Of a DNA stretch of 64,000 nucleotides, positions 41,705 to 52,635 are shown one piece after another. This stretch comes from Mixophyes australis (Eukaryota > Chordata > Amphibia > Anura > Limnodynastidae). The notes beneath the pieces were generated by a model. That model was not told where the DNA came from and did not search any database. It saw nothing but the letters and a program-made list of their open reading frames with translations. Both the position numbers and the translations under genes were made by a program. Each line of letters begins with the position of its first letter. The first letter of the stretch is position 1. Location: contig JAVHZZ010000008.1 in assembly GCA_036250195.1 (NCBI GenBank), forward strand, positions 5,755,934 through 5,819,933. The letters run 5' to 3'.

Positions 41705-43645
41705 ATAAAGACATAGAAATATAGAATTTGATGGTAAATAAGAACCACTTGGCCCATCTAGTCTGCTTATATTTCAACCTATGATAACCTCACACCCTAT
41801 TTGACCCTTAGTTCTTTGTAAGGATATCCTTATGTCTATCACAAGCATGTTTATATTGCTCTACTGTATTATCCTCTACCACCTCTGATGGAGGCTATTC
41901 CACTTATCCACTACCCTCTCTGTGAAGTCATTTCCTCTGAACCTACTTCCCCCCAGTGTCAGTGCATGTCCTCGTGTTCTAATACTTCTCTTCCCCCTTA
42001 GTGTCAGTACATGTCCTCGTGTTCTAATACTTCTCTTCCTTTGTAGAATGTTTCCCTCCTGTACCTTGTTATAACCCTTGATATATTTTAAAGTTTCTAT
42101 CATGTTCCCCTTTCCCTTCTCTGCTCCAAACTATACATATTAAGATCTTTTAGTCTTTCCGGGTAAGTTTTGTGCTGTAGGCCATGCACCATTTTAGTTG
42201 CCCTTCTTTGTACAGTCTGTAATGTATTTATATCCTTCTGGAGATATGGCCTCCAGAACTAAACACAGTATTCTAGGGGGCACATTTATCAATGTTCGCA
42301 TAAAATGAAAAATAGTTTTCAATCCTTACCGCATTGATAAGGATTGAACTATTTCTCAAATTTATGAAGAACCCAACACAGAAACAGCAGTTCAGATTGA
42401 GAAATGTGATTTTGCTAAACTGACGTCATCTTGTTGCCTTATAGCCATTTTGTTCGGTTATAGCTTAAAGACAGATTAGATGCCCCTGTTTAGTAGGAGT
42501 AATTCATTATTTGCAAGGCTATGCTTATAACCTTGGACATAGCAGACAGGAGATAAGCCAACCCCCCCTTGGGAGTATTCCTGTGTGATAATGAGAGAAT
42601 ATAGTAACATCTGTGTAAAGGGAGCATGAGTGGTTAAAACCTTTTGGGGCGTAGTTTTCTGATATACGTGATTTTTGCTATATAGATAGGGACTTGTAAT
42701 AATTAAAGCAGATTTTATTGTACACTCTAACCATGCAGTGTATTTAATTCTCTCCAGTGGATGAAACTTACTCCGCCTCTTCGGAATGCGCTGTCTCCGG
42801 ATCTCCTCCTTGTCTTCTTCGTTTTCCTTCATACTTCAATTGCGCATGTGCAGTTTAAAGAACTGGACATGCGCACAAACATCGCTGCTCTGTCTCTGCA
42901 CTATACAGTTGCAGAGAGCGAGTGGTGAGTGACAGGGAGGGATCATGTGATTCCTCCACACATGCGCTGTCCAGCTCTGCTCTTCGGAGCAGAGCTGACA
43001 GCACTGAAATTTTTCAATTATGATAATGTACGCCAGCTTCAGTTGGCATACATTAACATGAGAAGTTTCCGAAAAAAAACCCCTATTTTTCGGAACTTGT
43101 TAGATTGCGAGAGGGAGCAGTCACCATACTATTGAATGGTGACTGCTCCCAAAAATGAAGCAGAATGCAAAGCAGCAGATATCCACGATATCTGCTGCGA
43201 TGCACCTTTATAAATATGCGGGACACTACGAGTGGCGTTTAAGTTACGGAAACAGAGTGAAACTGTACTAGCATCACTTCACAAATATGCCCCTAGATGA
43301 GGCCGTACCAATGACCTATACTGTGGCATTATTCTTTCTGCTACTGATTCCTCTCCCTATACAACCAAGTATCTGACTTACCTTCCTCATTGCTTTGTTA
43401 CATTACTTACCTGCCTTTATGTCACCTGAAATAGTGACTCCTAGATCCCTTTCCTCCTCAGTAGTTTCCATTATAGAGCCATTAATACTAGATTTAGCCT
43501 TTGGGTTTTTAAGACCCAAGTGTATGATTTTGTAGTTTGTCAAATGCAAAAAGGCGTACTCTCCCTTCAATACCATTTGCAATGTCACTAATATTTTTTT
43601 TTGAAAAACACTGGTCCAAGTACAGATCCCTGTGGTAATCACTAC
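41705..43645 (-). pseudogene. Decayed CR1-like LINE, 3' part, split by another element
   Basis: Minus strand. Near 43640-43600 one frame gives LPQGSVLGPVF, the reverse-transcriptase PQGxxLGP motif. Another frame gives IIHLGLKNPKAKSS..., then METTEEERDLGVTISGDIK (about 43545-43405), typical of CR1/Jockey-superfamily ORF2. After the inserted element, NILQRKRSIRTRGH..., GNDFTERVVDKWNSL (about 42075-41885) is the usual C-terminal region. Frameshifts and a deletion remove the YADD part. A 54-bp tandem duplication within the C-terminal region doubles RSIRTRGH. The 3' end lies near 41705. Confidence 0.75.
42274..43296. mobile_element. 1017-bp TIR element inserted in the LINE (TAG duplication)
   Basis: The element at 42277-43293 has ends GGGGCACATTTATCAA and, inverted, GGGGCATATTTGTGAA. 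TAG occurs on both sides (42274-42276, 43294-43296), and the LINE continues across it. The interior has two perfect hairpins: 15-bp arms at 43113-43150 and 12-bp arms at 43172-43198. A weaker one lies near 42321-42345. The minus-strand ORF 42476-42832 (Lys/Glu/Arg-rich N terminus) is unrecognised. A three-base duplication suggests PIF/Harbinger-like origin, but no transposase is seen. Confidence 0.75.
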
Positions 43646-44462
43646 TCAGTGCTATTGTTGATGTTAGTACAGACAGCAGACAGGAAGAACTGTAAGAAGC
43701 AGAAGTCAGTATGGGAGGCAGACAGGCTTAAAGGTATCAAGCTATCATCAGTACAGGTGGCAAGGATAGACAATGCCGCACGGCTTAGGACCAGTATGGC
43801 TGTTCAAGCCAATCAGTGACAGGATAGATGGTACCTGAGGTCTTTGGTAAGAAGCTGAGGTCAGTAAACAACAATATGCTGCGGAGCATGAACACCCCAA
43901 GCTAATGTTATTACAGGAAATGTGTGAATGACTTTGACATCCTAATAAATCGACCACGGAGCTCTCCAAACAGTGGGTCAGTTCCGCCCTCACAGCGCTA
44001 ATAAGCAAAGTAAAACATCTGAGATAGAGTCTGTCAAAGCGTCTAATAGGCGCAGTTGATGGGCTGAGAAGAATGTATTTAGTAGTTGCTCAGACCCTAG
44101 GCAGGTCCACCATTGGTGGATACAGGGTAGAACCATGTAAGCAACCAGGGCTTTAAAAGTGAGTTAGGGTCCAGGTGGCATAGGCCTTAGAAGCATTCTG
44201 CTGTTCTTCAGAAGTCCACTCTGTTATTCTTGCCCATTTCTAAGGGGTAAGCACCTGCTTGGGCTGAGAATAGACCGGCCTGGCATGGACAGACAATGCC
44301 GTACAGCTTAGGACCAGTGTGGCTGTTCAAGCCAATCAGTGAAATCCCATATAGCAAACAGAACGGGACACAGACAACAGACCAATCAGCAGAAGCTTTC
44401 AGAGAAAGCAACAGATAAAGAAACAGTTGTCAGTCTGTTGCACCAGTTCATGGTGACCAGGG
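43646..44462. other. Unique sequence with a 50-bp direct repeat
   Basis: GACAATGCCGCACGGCTTAG and the following bases to AATCAGTGA (43769-43817) recur at 44292-44341 with a few changes, 523 bp apart. Origin unknown. Confidence 0.5.
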
Positions 44463-44610
44463 AAGGGCTGGCAAATTTTAGCCCGAGGAGCAAGACTCGA
44501 CTTTTAAAAGAAAAAAAAATGCAGGTGGTCCAGTGACCCAGTCCAAGGTAGCTCAATATGGGACCGGCCCAAGGGCCAGATGCCCCCCTGTCCTGCCCCT
44601 GATGGTGACA
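44463..44610 (+). mobile_element. Interspersed repeat GGGCTGGCAAATTTTAGCCC, copy 1
   Basis: AGGGCTGGCAAATTTTAGCC through GGTAGCTCAATATGGGACCG and CCTGCCCCTGATGG matches the reverse complement of 57170-57325. Class unknown, probably a short DNA element. Confidence 0.6.
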
Positions 44611-45299
44611 ACCTGGGGAATCATCTGCTCACAGGTCTCATTAAATTGTAATGAACGTAATGGTACAGTGCTGCCATTGACTTTTGTGAACTGAAAAAAA
44701 ACACAGTCTGATATTTCGAGAATAATTCTTGGATGTTTTCTTCCACTCTGTACACTTGGCAGTATGGTAGAAGGCCGTCATACCCAAACCTTCATGAGAA
44801 ACAGAAATGTGTATGTATAACAATAACATCTGTACTTCCCTCTCTAAGAAATTATGAAGCTGCCTAAGGAATTGTGCATAATTAGATACCTTTGTATATG
44901 TGTAGAGAAGCATTATACTAGAGGCCTCAATATTCAAGATGACAACATAAAGTTTCAATTCCTGGAAAATTAAACAGTATGTAGAGGGGATATAATTACC
45001 AAGAAGAAATGAATGTTTTCTGTACTGATAAGAGTAACTGCTTTCTCCGAAAAAAAATATTGTGTACTGCACATGTACTATATTTTTTTTCCTTCACGGA
45101 AGGAGAGCTGATACTGGTGTAAATTCTCTCCAGGTGTGTACAGTTTGGTAAATACATGTGACTCTGGTCATTCAAATAAGCCACTGGATATTCAATTTTC
45201 CCACGGTAGTGACAGGGTGGATGCTGTAATGTCAGACGTGCTTAATGTTGCCTGATTTCTTCAACAAGTAAATGGTGTTTGAAGTGGGATGAAGTTGCC
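44611..45299. other. Unique AT-rich sequence, no gene seen
   Basis: The 143-residue minus-strand ORF 44641-45072 has no recognised domain and unlikely composition for a host protein. Confidence 0.45.
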
Positions 45300-48200
45300 T
45301 AGAGAATTAAGGATGCATAGAGCGGGATCATTCCTGAGTGTAGTCCCGGCACAGCTCAAAAGTGATAAGGTACTTGCGGACACCTAAGGTCTGACCAGTG
45401 TTTGTCCTGACTTTTCATATTCACTTTCAGGTAAGAATTTATGGATCCGAATCCTTTACTTCTAAATTGTATTTCTGGTAGGTAATTGTTGTTATTGTAT
45501 TAGTCTGTACTAAAAATTGTTGTTATACAGGACTGTCAAGTTCAACAGAGAAATAGAATTGTAGGAAATGTTTTTGCTGACAAGTTCTGAGACGTTAAGT
45601 GAGGATTAAGTGAGAGGTGTGTTTACCCTTCTTGAAAATCCTTTTCAAAAATCTTGAAATTCTCATATCAGGAACCTGTGGGAATTGAGGAGAGGTATTA
45701 TAAATCCTATCTATCTATTGGGGTAAAAGCTTTAATGGCAAAATCTGGATTTATCATTATTGTCCCTTCAGTAAGAACTGCAACAATTTTAATGTATTGT
45801 GTGACTGAAGACATGAATTGAGTTGTTATAAGTTGGGGACAAGTAATATTAAATGTCCATCATTAGGGACACCAGCCTCCCACAGGTGTACACAGTATGG
45901 TTCAGAGATTTGCCAAAGTTTAGTAGACAAATTAACAAAAGATGAATTAATTCTGCAGATTCCACTGGATGGTACCATTGATTTGGGCAAATTAAAAAAA
46001 AATCTCAGTGAGGAAATGAGTTTCTGAACCTCTGCTTCTTAATGGAAAGCTTATTTTGACTGGTATCATGAAGCTACCATATGTCAGAAACAGTCAAAAC
46101 TAAGAACTCTAGAGTCAACTCATAAGGGAGAGAAAGATAACTTAACAATGAATTAGAGTAATGTTAGGAGTGCCAGGCAAAACCGCTAACCACTCCACCG
46201 TTGTATCCTACTGTCAGTACTTCTAGCAACAGCATAGAGATCCTCTGACTGATTTGGTATCGCTACCTCCCTACAACCAAATTCTACCAACAGTGCAGGG
46301 AGTGATGATTCTGGTACCTGTTATCCCTCAATCCCAGCAAAAGGAACTTCTACATTCCTTTTCCATTCCACCGGACACCTGAGTGCGAGGAACATACATC
46401 TTCTTCAAGTCTATTATGAACTATTAGTCAGAAAGAGGCATCAGGTAGACAGTTTCCTAGAGAAGAAGGGGTCCATAGACTGTGCATGTTACATGGACTG
46501 GAGATGGACAAATTAATTTGTCCTACTCTGAAATTTGTCTAAATTAAACTGATTCACGATCTGCAAATCAATTGTGCTTTTGGTCCAGATTCTCCCAAAA
46601 AGTTGCAAAATATTTTAGGTTCCCTGTGGAATCTGGCCACTTATAGTGCATTGATCATAAAGAATTTTATGGATTAACAAATGTCCCGTGTCTACAGCCT
46701 TCCAATAGGAGCTTTCAGGCCCTTTTTCAATCACTCATCCTGGATTATTGTAGGGGAAAACATATGTGAATATTACTGTTTGTGATTGGGAGTTGTCATG
46801 TGAGTTTCGACTCCTGGCTGAATATTCTAATCTTCATTTTCACTTCTGTTCTGTGCATACTTTGTAGATTTCCATCCTCCCTGGAATTAAAGTTACTCAT
46901 AATTTATTGCCATTTATTAAATTTAGTTTTTTTTCCAGTATACAATTTTGCCAAAAGCCTCACACATTGTTTAGATCATACAGTATTTTAATAAATCCAA
47001 CATCCATTGTTTCAAACTAATGATGAGGATGAACATTTACTCTTGGCCCATGCTCAAAAGTTGTCAGAGGAGGATAAAAGTTTACCAATAAGCGATAAGC
47101 CTAAAAGGCACAAAAGTATGCAGACAACCCTACCTCATTAAGTACATAGTGCAAGAAAAGAAGCAATGCTAGTGTCAGGAGTAATGAAGAAAATAAAAAT
47201 AGTGCTGATGAATCCTCACCCAACTTATTTAGAATTGAAAAATAAAATATTCTAAATAAGCTGTCACAATGTAAAGTAATCTGTTTTTTGCAGATTCTGT
47301 TAAAATAGCCTCAGAAAAAAAAATTACATTAGGCAACCTAGTATTAAATCCTGGGAACCTGTGGGAATTGAAGCTTACCCATGTACAAAAACAGTTGCAG
47401 ACACTAATCTCTTAACCCTGGCAGTGTTGGTGCCTGGAACCCTATCTCTTCTTAGGACAAAGTTCCCACTGAATACCTGGATCACTCATTACAGTGCAAT
47501 GAAGTGTCTGTCCTTGGCCCAGACAAGTGGGAACAAAATAAAATCCCCATCCTGCCTCCATCTAATACCTATGATACCTAGAAGCATGAAGAGGATTTGC
47601 AATGACGTCACCAAGTGGAAGCTGTGTGCCATTGTTTAATCCCAATGCCTGGAGTTTGCAGACCATTATCTTACTTCAGTTCCTATCTAGCTACCCTGAA
47701 CCCATATGTCAAAGCCTTCAACAGAAATAAATATTGTATACATGCTCATTCTGAGGGAGATACAACGATGATATCTGTTCACTTGGACAAAATATTGCCA
47801 GTACTCCAGGGAAAGGAACCCAACAGTTTGCAGGAACATGGGAAGAACAACAGGGGTGCTGGAAAAGCGATTATGGACAAGAGCCAAATATTTTAACAAA
47901 GCTCTATGTCTACAATCAGCCACTTCTATTTCTGGCTTAAATTGCTGGGTAAACAATGGAACTCGCCCAGTGGGAATCAATGTGATGTCTCTGTAGGGCC
48001 AATTTAAATGCTGTACTATAATAAGCCAATACAAATAGGAGTGCATGGTTTAGTACAAGAAAAATATACTTACCAGAGATATTGCTTTATTTGTGGGTCA
48101 GAATATTAACTATAGGTACCAACATACTGATCAGAAAACTACAGTTAATTATGTTAATTCTCATCCTAAAATATAGGATTAGCGATATAAGAAAGATTTC

Positions 48201-48350
48201 TGAAACTATTCCCTGTGTATGGAGTTTGTTAGGGCTGCTCTTATCCAAATTGAAAGAAAAGATTAGCCATGAAACTGGGCACAATACAAAGTATCACTGT
48301 GGAATGTCTACGATTAGACCTGTGACCTTGTAAAAGAGAATGGGACATTA
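45300..48350 (+). pseudogene. Unrecognised coding-like decayed region, possibly an old retroelement
   Basis: Short plus-strand frames here have protein-like composition and lie in series: 45630-45810, 45818-46027 (CTQYGSEICQSLVDKLTKDE), 47361-47639 and 47615-47896. They are separated by stops and frameshifts. An 18-bp identical sequence (GGAACCTGTGGGAATTGA) occurs at 45671 and 47354, in a coding-like context in both. No polymerase, protease or integrase motif, LTR pair or target duplication was found, so the class is open. Chance ORFs are a real alternative. Confidence 0.25.
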
Positions 48351-48792
48351 CTGTGTCCAGTATAGGGGGACCGTGTGCCATAACTGAAAATATCTCTCTA
48401 TATTCCGGATAACTCACAAGATATATTTGACGCTGATAACACTTTAGAAAAAAAATGAGAAACATTGCAACAAGACGAGTCATGGAGTTTGTTTAGTTTG
48501 TTAGGAACGTTAGAGAAAATATTTTATTTTATGGAATCCCTAAAATTCCAAAAATTCATATAGGCCCATCATAATATTCAGCGCCAACCTCCCGAGACTC
48601 TTAAAGTAGAGATAAATAAATAAAAAAATGCAATAGAAGTCGATGTACAATAAAATTTATGTTTTCCTGCCTACAAAAGTTATAGATGTCAGTATATGCC
48701 AACTTTAATCAATTCTACCATTGAATTTCACTAAGTATTTCAAAGAAGGTGACAATGTGCTGTGTATACCAGGATTACACTGTTTTATTTGT

Positions 48793-48961
48793 ACACTGAA
48801 ATTTAAAGTTGGCATTTATGTGCTACATGAAAAACAGACAGTATTCAACTTATGTACAAAATAGAAAACTAATTTGCACCCCTTGCATTGCAACATGGTT
48901 TTGTCCAGGAAACTACTTACTCAATTTTTTTTTACTTAACTTTCCTTAATGAATCAGGCCC
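48793..48961. mobile_element. MITE, GGGCCTGATTCATTAAGG family, copy D (right half)
   Basis: TGTGCTACATGAAAAACAGA, AATTTGCACCCCTTGCATTG and the terminal CCTTAATGAATCAGGCCC match the right half of copy A at 11143-11468. The left half is missing. Confidence 0.75.
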
Positions 48962-50313
48962 GTAGTCAACTTTTGACATTGCCCCTTTAATATATTTTGC
49001 TACATTATGTAATAAATAGTGGTATAGCCCCCAGAAGCCCATTACTATAATACAGGAGTTGAATTGCACCATCCAACCTCTGAATGACAAGCAGTAAGTT
49101 GCAACAACCTGCATACGGATCTTAAATATTTTCATCTTCCCACAAACCAGCTCCTGTATAGAATACAATGATGGTTGAATACACAATGAGAGCATCCCAT
49201 AGGCCCTGAAATTAGTGTGCAACACAAGGAAACATCATTTGTCCTTACAGCAAACGTATGGGCCAGAATCCATGTTTACACATTCCTTACAGTCCTTTCT
49301 TTGTACTTCCTTTTATTGTTTGTTTCATTTTTAGCACTTTTTTTATTTCCCCCGTAAATATGGCCTAACACATTCTCTGCTACCAAGTTTCCTTCCAAGC
49401 CTTCCAGGGGAGGGTCCCGCTCTGTTACTAAAATTAATTTCACAGCAGGAAGAAAACGCGGACTGACACATGTTTATGTCGGCTAAAGGTGTGGGGGTCC
49501 CCTGACACCGCTATGTGCTTTTTATAGTGGCTTTGCATACACTTAATGAACGTGAGTCATCTGTGAAACCTTTCAAGCACTTAGCAAAAAAAAAAACTCC
49601 GCTCACTAAAAATAAAATTCTAAAAAAACCCAGAAACAAACTATTTAGGATATTTATATTTTACATTCTTTTTTTTCTTCAGCAATAATTACAAAATCCA
49701 GAAAAAGAGCCAGAACTGCGGAAAGAATGAAATTGCAAATGGACTGTAATAACATTTGATTAAATTTAATTTTTGGCATAGTATATAGAAAAAAAATTTA
49801 GTCCATATTTCCAAGTGCGTTTAAGAACGCTGATTGCTCTGTGTAACTGGCCAAAATAATACAGGGCAAATCTTATTACTATTTTTTTTTATTTTTGCAA
49901 AGTTAAAAAGTGCATATTATTGGAATACTGCCTTCAAAACCGGATTATGCTCCTTCAAGCAATTAACAAAGCAGTAGCAACAAGTCGATTCCAGGAAGAA
50001 TAGTTAGTTTGAAATCCTCATATCAAATTATATTGATGGTTTTGGGGAGTAAAAAAAAAAGAAGTTACAGTTGCTGTAACGCCCATTCTGGCCAGTAGGT
50101 GTCAATGTTGTTGGCCTCCATCCTATGTAAGTATAGTGTTGGACATTAATATACTTAAATAATTGGACTTTCTATCACTGTTCTTTTCAAACTACTCAAC
50201 TACTCAAACTTTGAACTCCAGGAATCTGATTTGTAGATGTTCGATTGCGATTTTTATAAAGGTCATCATTTGATTACACTGGAACACTACCTTAATAGAA
50301 GTAAAAAGTGTGA
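48962..50313. other. Unique sequence, no gene seen
   Basis: 49390-49580 is non-repetitive with mixed composition; nothing else is recognised. Confidence 0.5.
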
Positions 50314-50634
50314 TATCATCATCAGCTATTTATATAGCGCCACTAATTCCACAGCGCTGTACAGAGAACTCACATCAGTCCCTGCCCCAGTCTAAACTTC
50401 CTAAAATACACCAAGAGAAACTAAGGTCAATTTGATAGCAGTCAATTAACCTACTAGTATGTTTTTGGAGTGTGGGAGAAAACCGGAGCACCCGGAGGAA
50501 ACCCGCGCAAACACGGGGAGAACATACACACAGATAAGGACATGGTCGGGGATTGAACTCATGGCCCCAGTGCTGTGAGACAGACTACTAACCACTAAAT
50601 CACTGTGCTAACCACTGAGTCACCTTACTGCCCA
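50314..50634 (-). mobile_element. tRNA-headed SINE, copy 4
   Basis: The same SINE as at 13172. The body has short deletions, and the head is locally duplicated (GTGGTTAG-type A-box region occurs twice on the minus strand near 50590-50625). Confidence 0.75.
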
Positions 50635-50966
50635 GACTTCCAGAGAAAATATTCCAGCAATAAATGCATGAGATTGTCTTAGAAAACTAACAGACTTAAG
50701 TGGAAAGACAAGGATTCTTGGTAAATCCTGTTTCACTTAAACCCTGAACTCTGGATTAAGAATACATTGTGACTAATACGAAGATTGTATGCGATATAAA
50801 CCAATAACCTCTCGGTAGCATGACCCGTTACTCTGTCAGTCAATTATATTTATCTGTTTTTCCCCTAAGTTCTCTAGAATTCAGATATTAATCTTTTTTT
50901 TTTTTAAGTGCGCTTCTTACCCAAGTTCCTTGTGATTGGATAGTGTAACGATTGGTTCAGTCCATC

Positions 50967-51060
50967 ATCATCATCATCAGCTAATTATAAAGCACCATTT
51001 ATTCTGCAGCGCTGTACAGAGAACTCACTCACATTGGTAAATAAATAGCCGCTAATGATG
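50967..51060 (-). mobile_element. SINE/L2-type tail fragment
   Basis: Only the tail and nearby body are present: GTGAGTGAGTTCTCTGTACA, GCGCTGCAGAATAAATGG and TGATGATGATGATGG on the minus strand. Confidence 0.55.
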
Positions 51061-52094
51061 ATGTTAGTTTAACAATTGGTTCAGTCCATTAGATGGTTGC
51101 CTATGTTTAGGCAACAGGTACACTTTAAAAATAAGGCCAGCACCTACTGAGAAGCTCAGGGGGAAAGTGGCTTCGACAACTCCACTAGTAAGTTGAAAAA
51201 AGTCTGCCCAAGCGGGGTAGAGGCTCGGAGGATTAAGGGCAGCATGAAACTTGCCGAATCGGAGGATATTTGAAATGAAGGCCTCTACATCACCACCTAT
51301 TGTTCATAAGTGGTACTGCAGCATCTATTGGACAATATTTCTTGAAATAAGGGATTATTTTAATGCAATAAACTGTGATCGGTAACAAGATCACCTCCCT
51401 ATATACACAGCTGCTGTATCTGATATAGGTGAAGCTGAGTTCTTTGTGTTTGCTGAGAACAAGTATATATAGACAATGATAGTAGACGGTTTAGCGGTTA
51501 GGAATTGTATGATAGACATTCTGGTGTTAAACGTGTCATTGCCCACATAGCAGCCAGTGGGTTCACAATCCTCTGCCAGCACTCAGGGAACGGACGCAGA
51601 TTGTTCTTATTAGGGTTATATTATTGTTGTTTTGTTTTTTTTAAAATCTGGCTTTGTGTTCTATTCCAGATGTGTTGTCTAAATTGTTTGGCTCAGAGTC
51701 TAATGCTTGGCTTGTTGTGCTGAATTCCGTATATGTAGAGACACCATTGGAATGGTGTATTTATTGTATGCCAGTGGTTGAGATATGTATAACATCCCTG
51801 TGTAGCATCAGTGATATCATACAGTGATTGTCATCCAGTATATAAAATGCTATGAATTTGAATACCGCTCGTATTATGTGTTTTGTATGGGAGGGGAGAT
51901 AGTTCCCTTCTGTGTGAGTATGGAAGAAATATATCGCTTATGAATGCTGTGATTTCCTAGCTACTGCACTGCTGTGTGACCCTACCCATACCCAATATCC
52001 CACCTGTGCATCATCATCCACCTGCGCATTTCTCCTTGCGGTTGAGCATATCTTTGCTGCCGTGGCAGCTACTGTTTGTTTGCCCCTTTCCCTT
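51061..52094. other. Unique sequence, no gene seen
   Basis: Nothing recognised. Confidence 0.5.
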
Positions 52095-52635
52095 TAGATT
52101 GTAAGCTCTAGTGATCAGGGCCCTCTACCCTCCTGTTTTCATTACCTATAACTTTTGCTCACCAGCTACACTGCGCACCCCCTCCGTGGGCTCTCTGCCC
52201 ATTGTCTTCCATTCCTCCATTGTCTCCGCACCCCTTTCAGTGGCTCTAAACCTGTTAATAGCAAATCTCCAGCATAACATATTTTTTATTTGATTTAAAT
52301 TCAAAGGAGATTTTATCAAAATATTTAGACAAATCAGGGAAAATGATTTAAGAACCTTTGTTACTGGTAATGAACGTACAATTAGTATCGTCACTATACT
52401 ACAGTATTATTTAATGGGTTTGTTTCCACTAGCATACACTTTATTGCATCATGAACGGTGCAGAAACCCCATGTTAACCATGTTGTTCGATTGTAAGCTC
52501 TTTGGAACAGAGGCTTTCTTGCCTGTTGTATTCTAATCTGAAACTGATCTTCCTTCCAGTTTTTTTGCCCTATAAGTTATAAGCTGCAAAGTACATTTTG
52601 TGGTGTCATATTAAAGTACTTAAATACAACTAAGC
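52095..52635 (+). mobile_element. Two L2-like 3' end fragments
   Basis: TAGATTGTAAGCTCTAGTGA with CAGGGCCCTCTACCCTCC (52095-52135), and GATTGTAAGCTCTTTGGAAC followed by TATAAGTTATAAGCTGC (52491-52590), both follow the consensus order of L2-type 3' regions. Strongly diverged. Confidence 0.45.

Noticed and set aside
42476..42832. 118-codon minus-strand ORF as a transposase of the 1017-bp element
   Set aside because: No DDE-type or helix-turn-helix motif is recognisable and the length is far too short.
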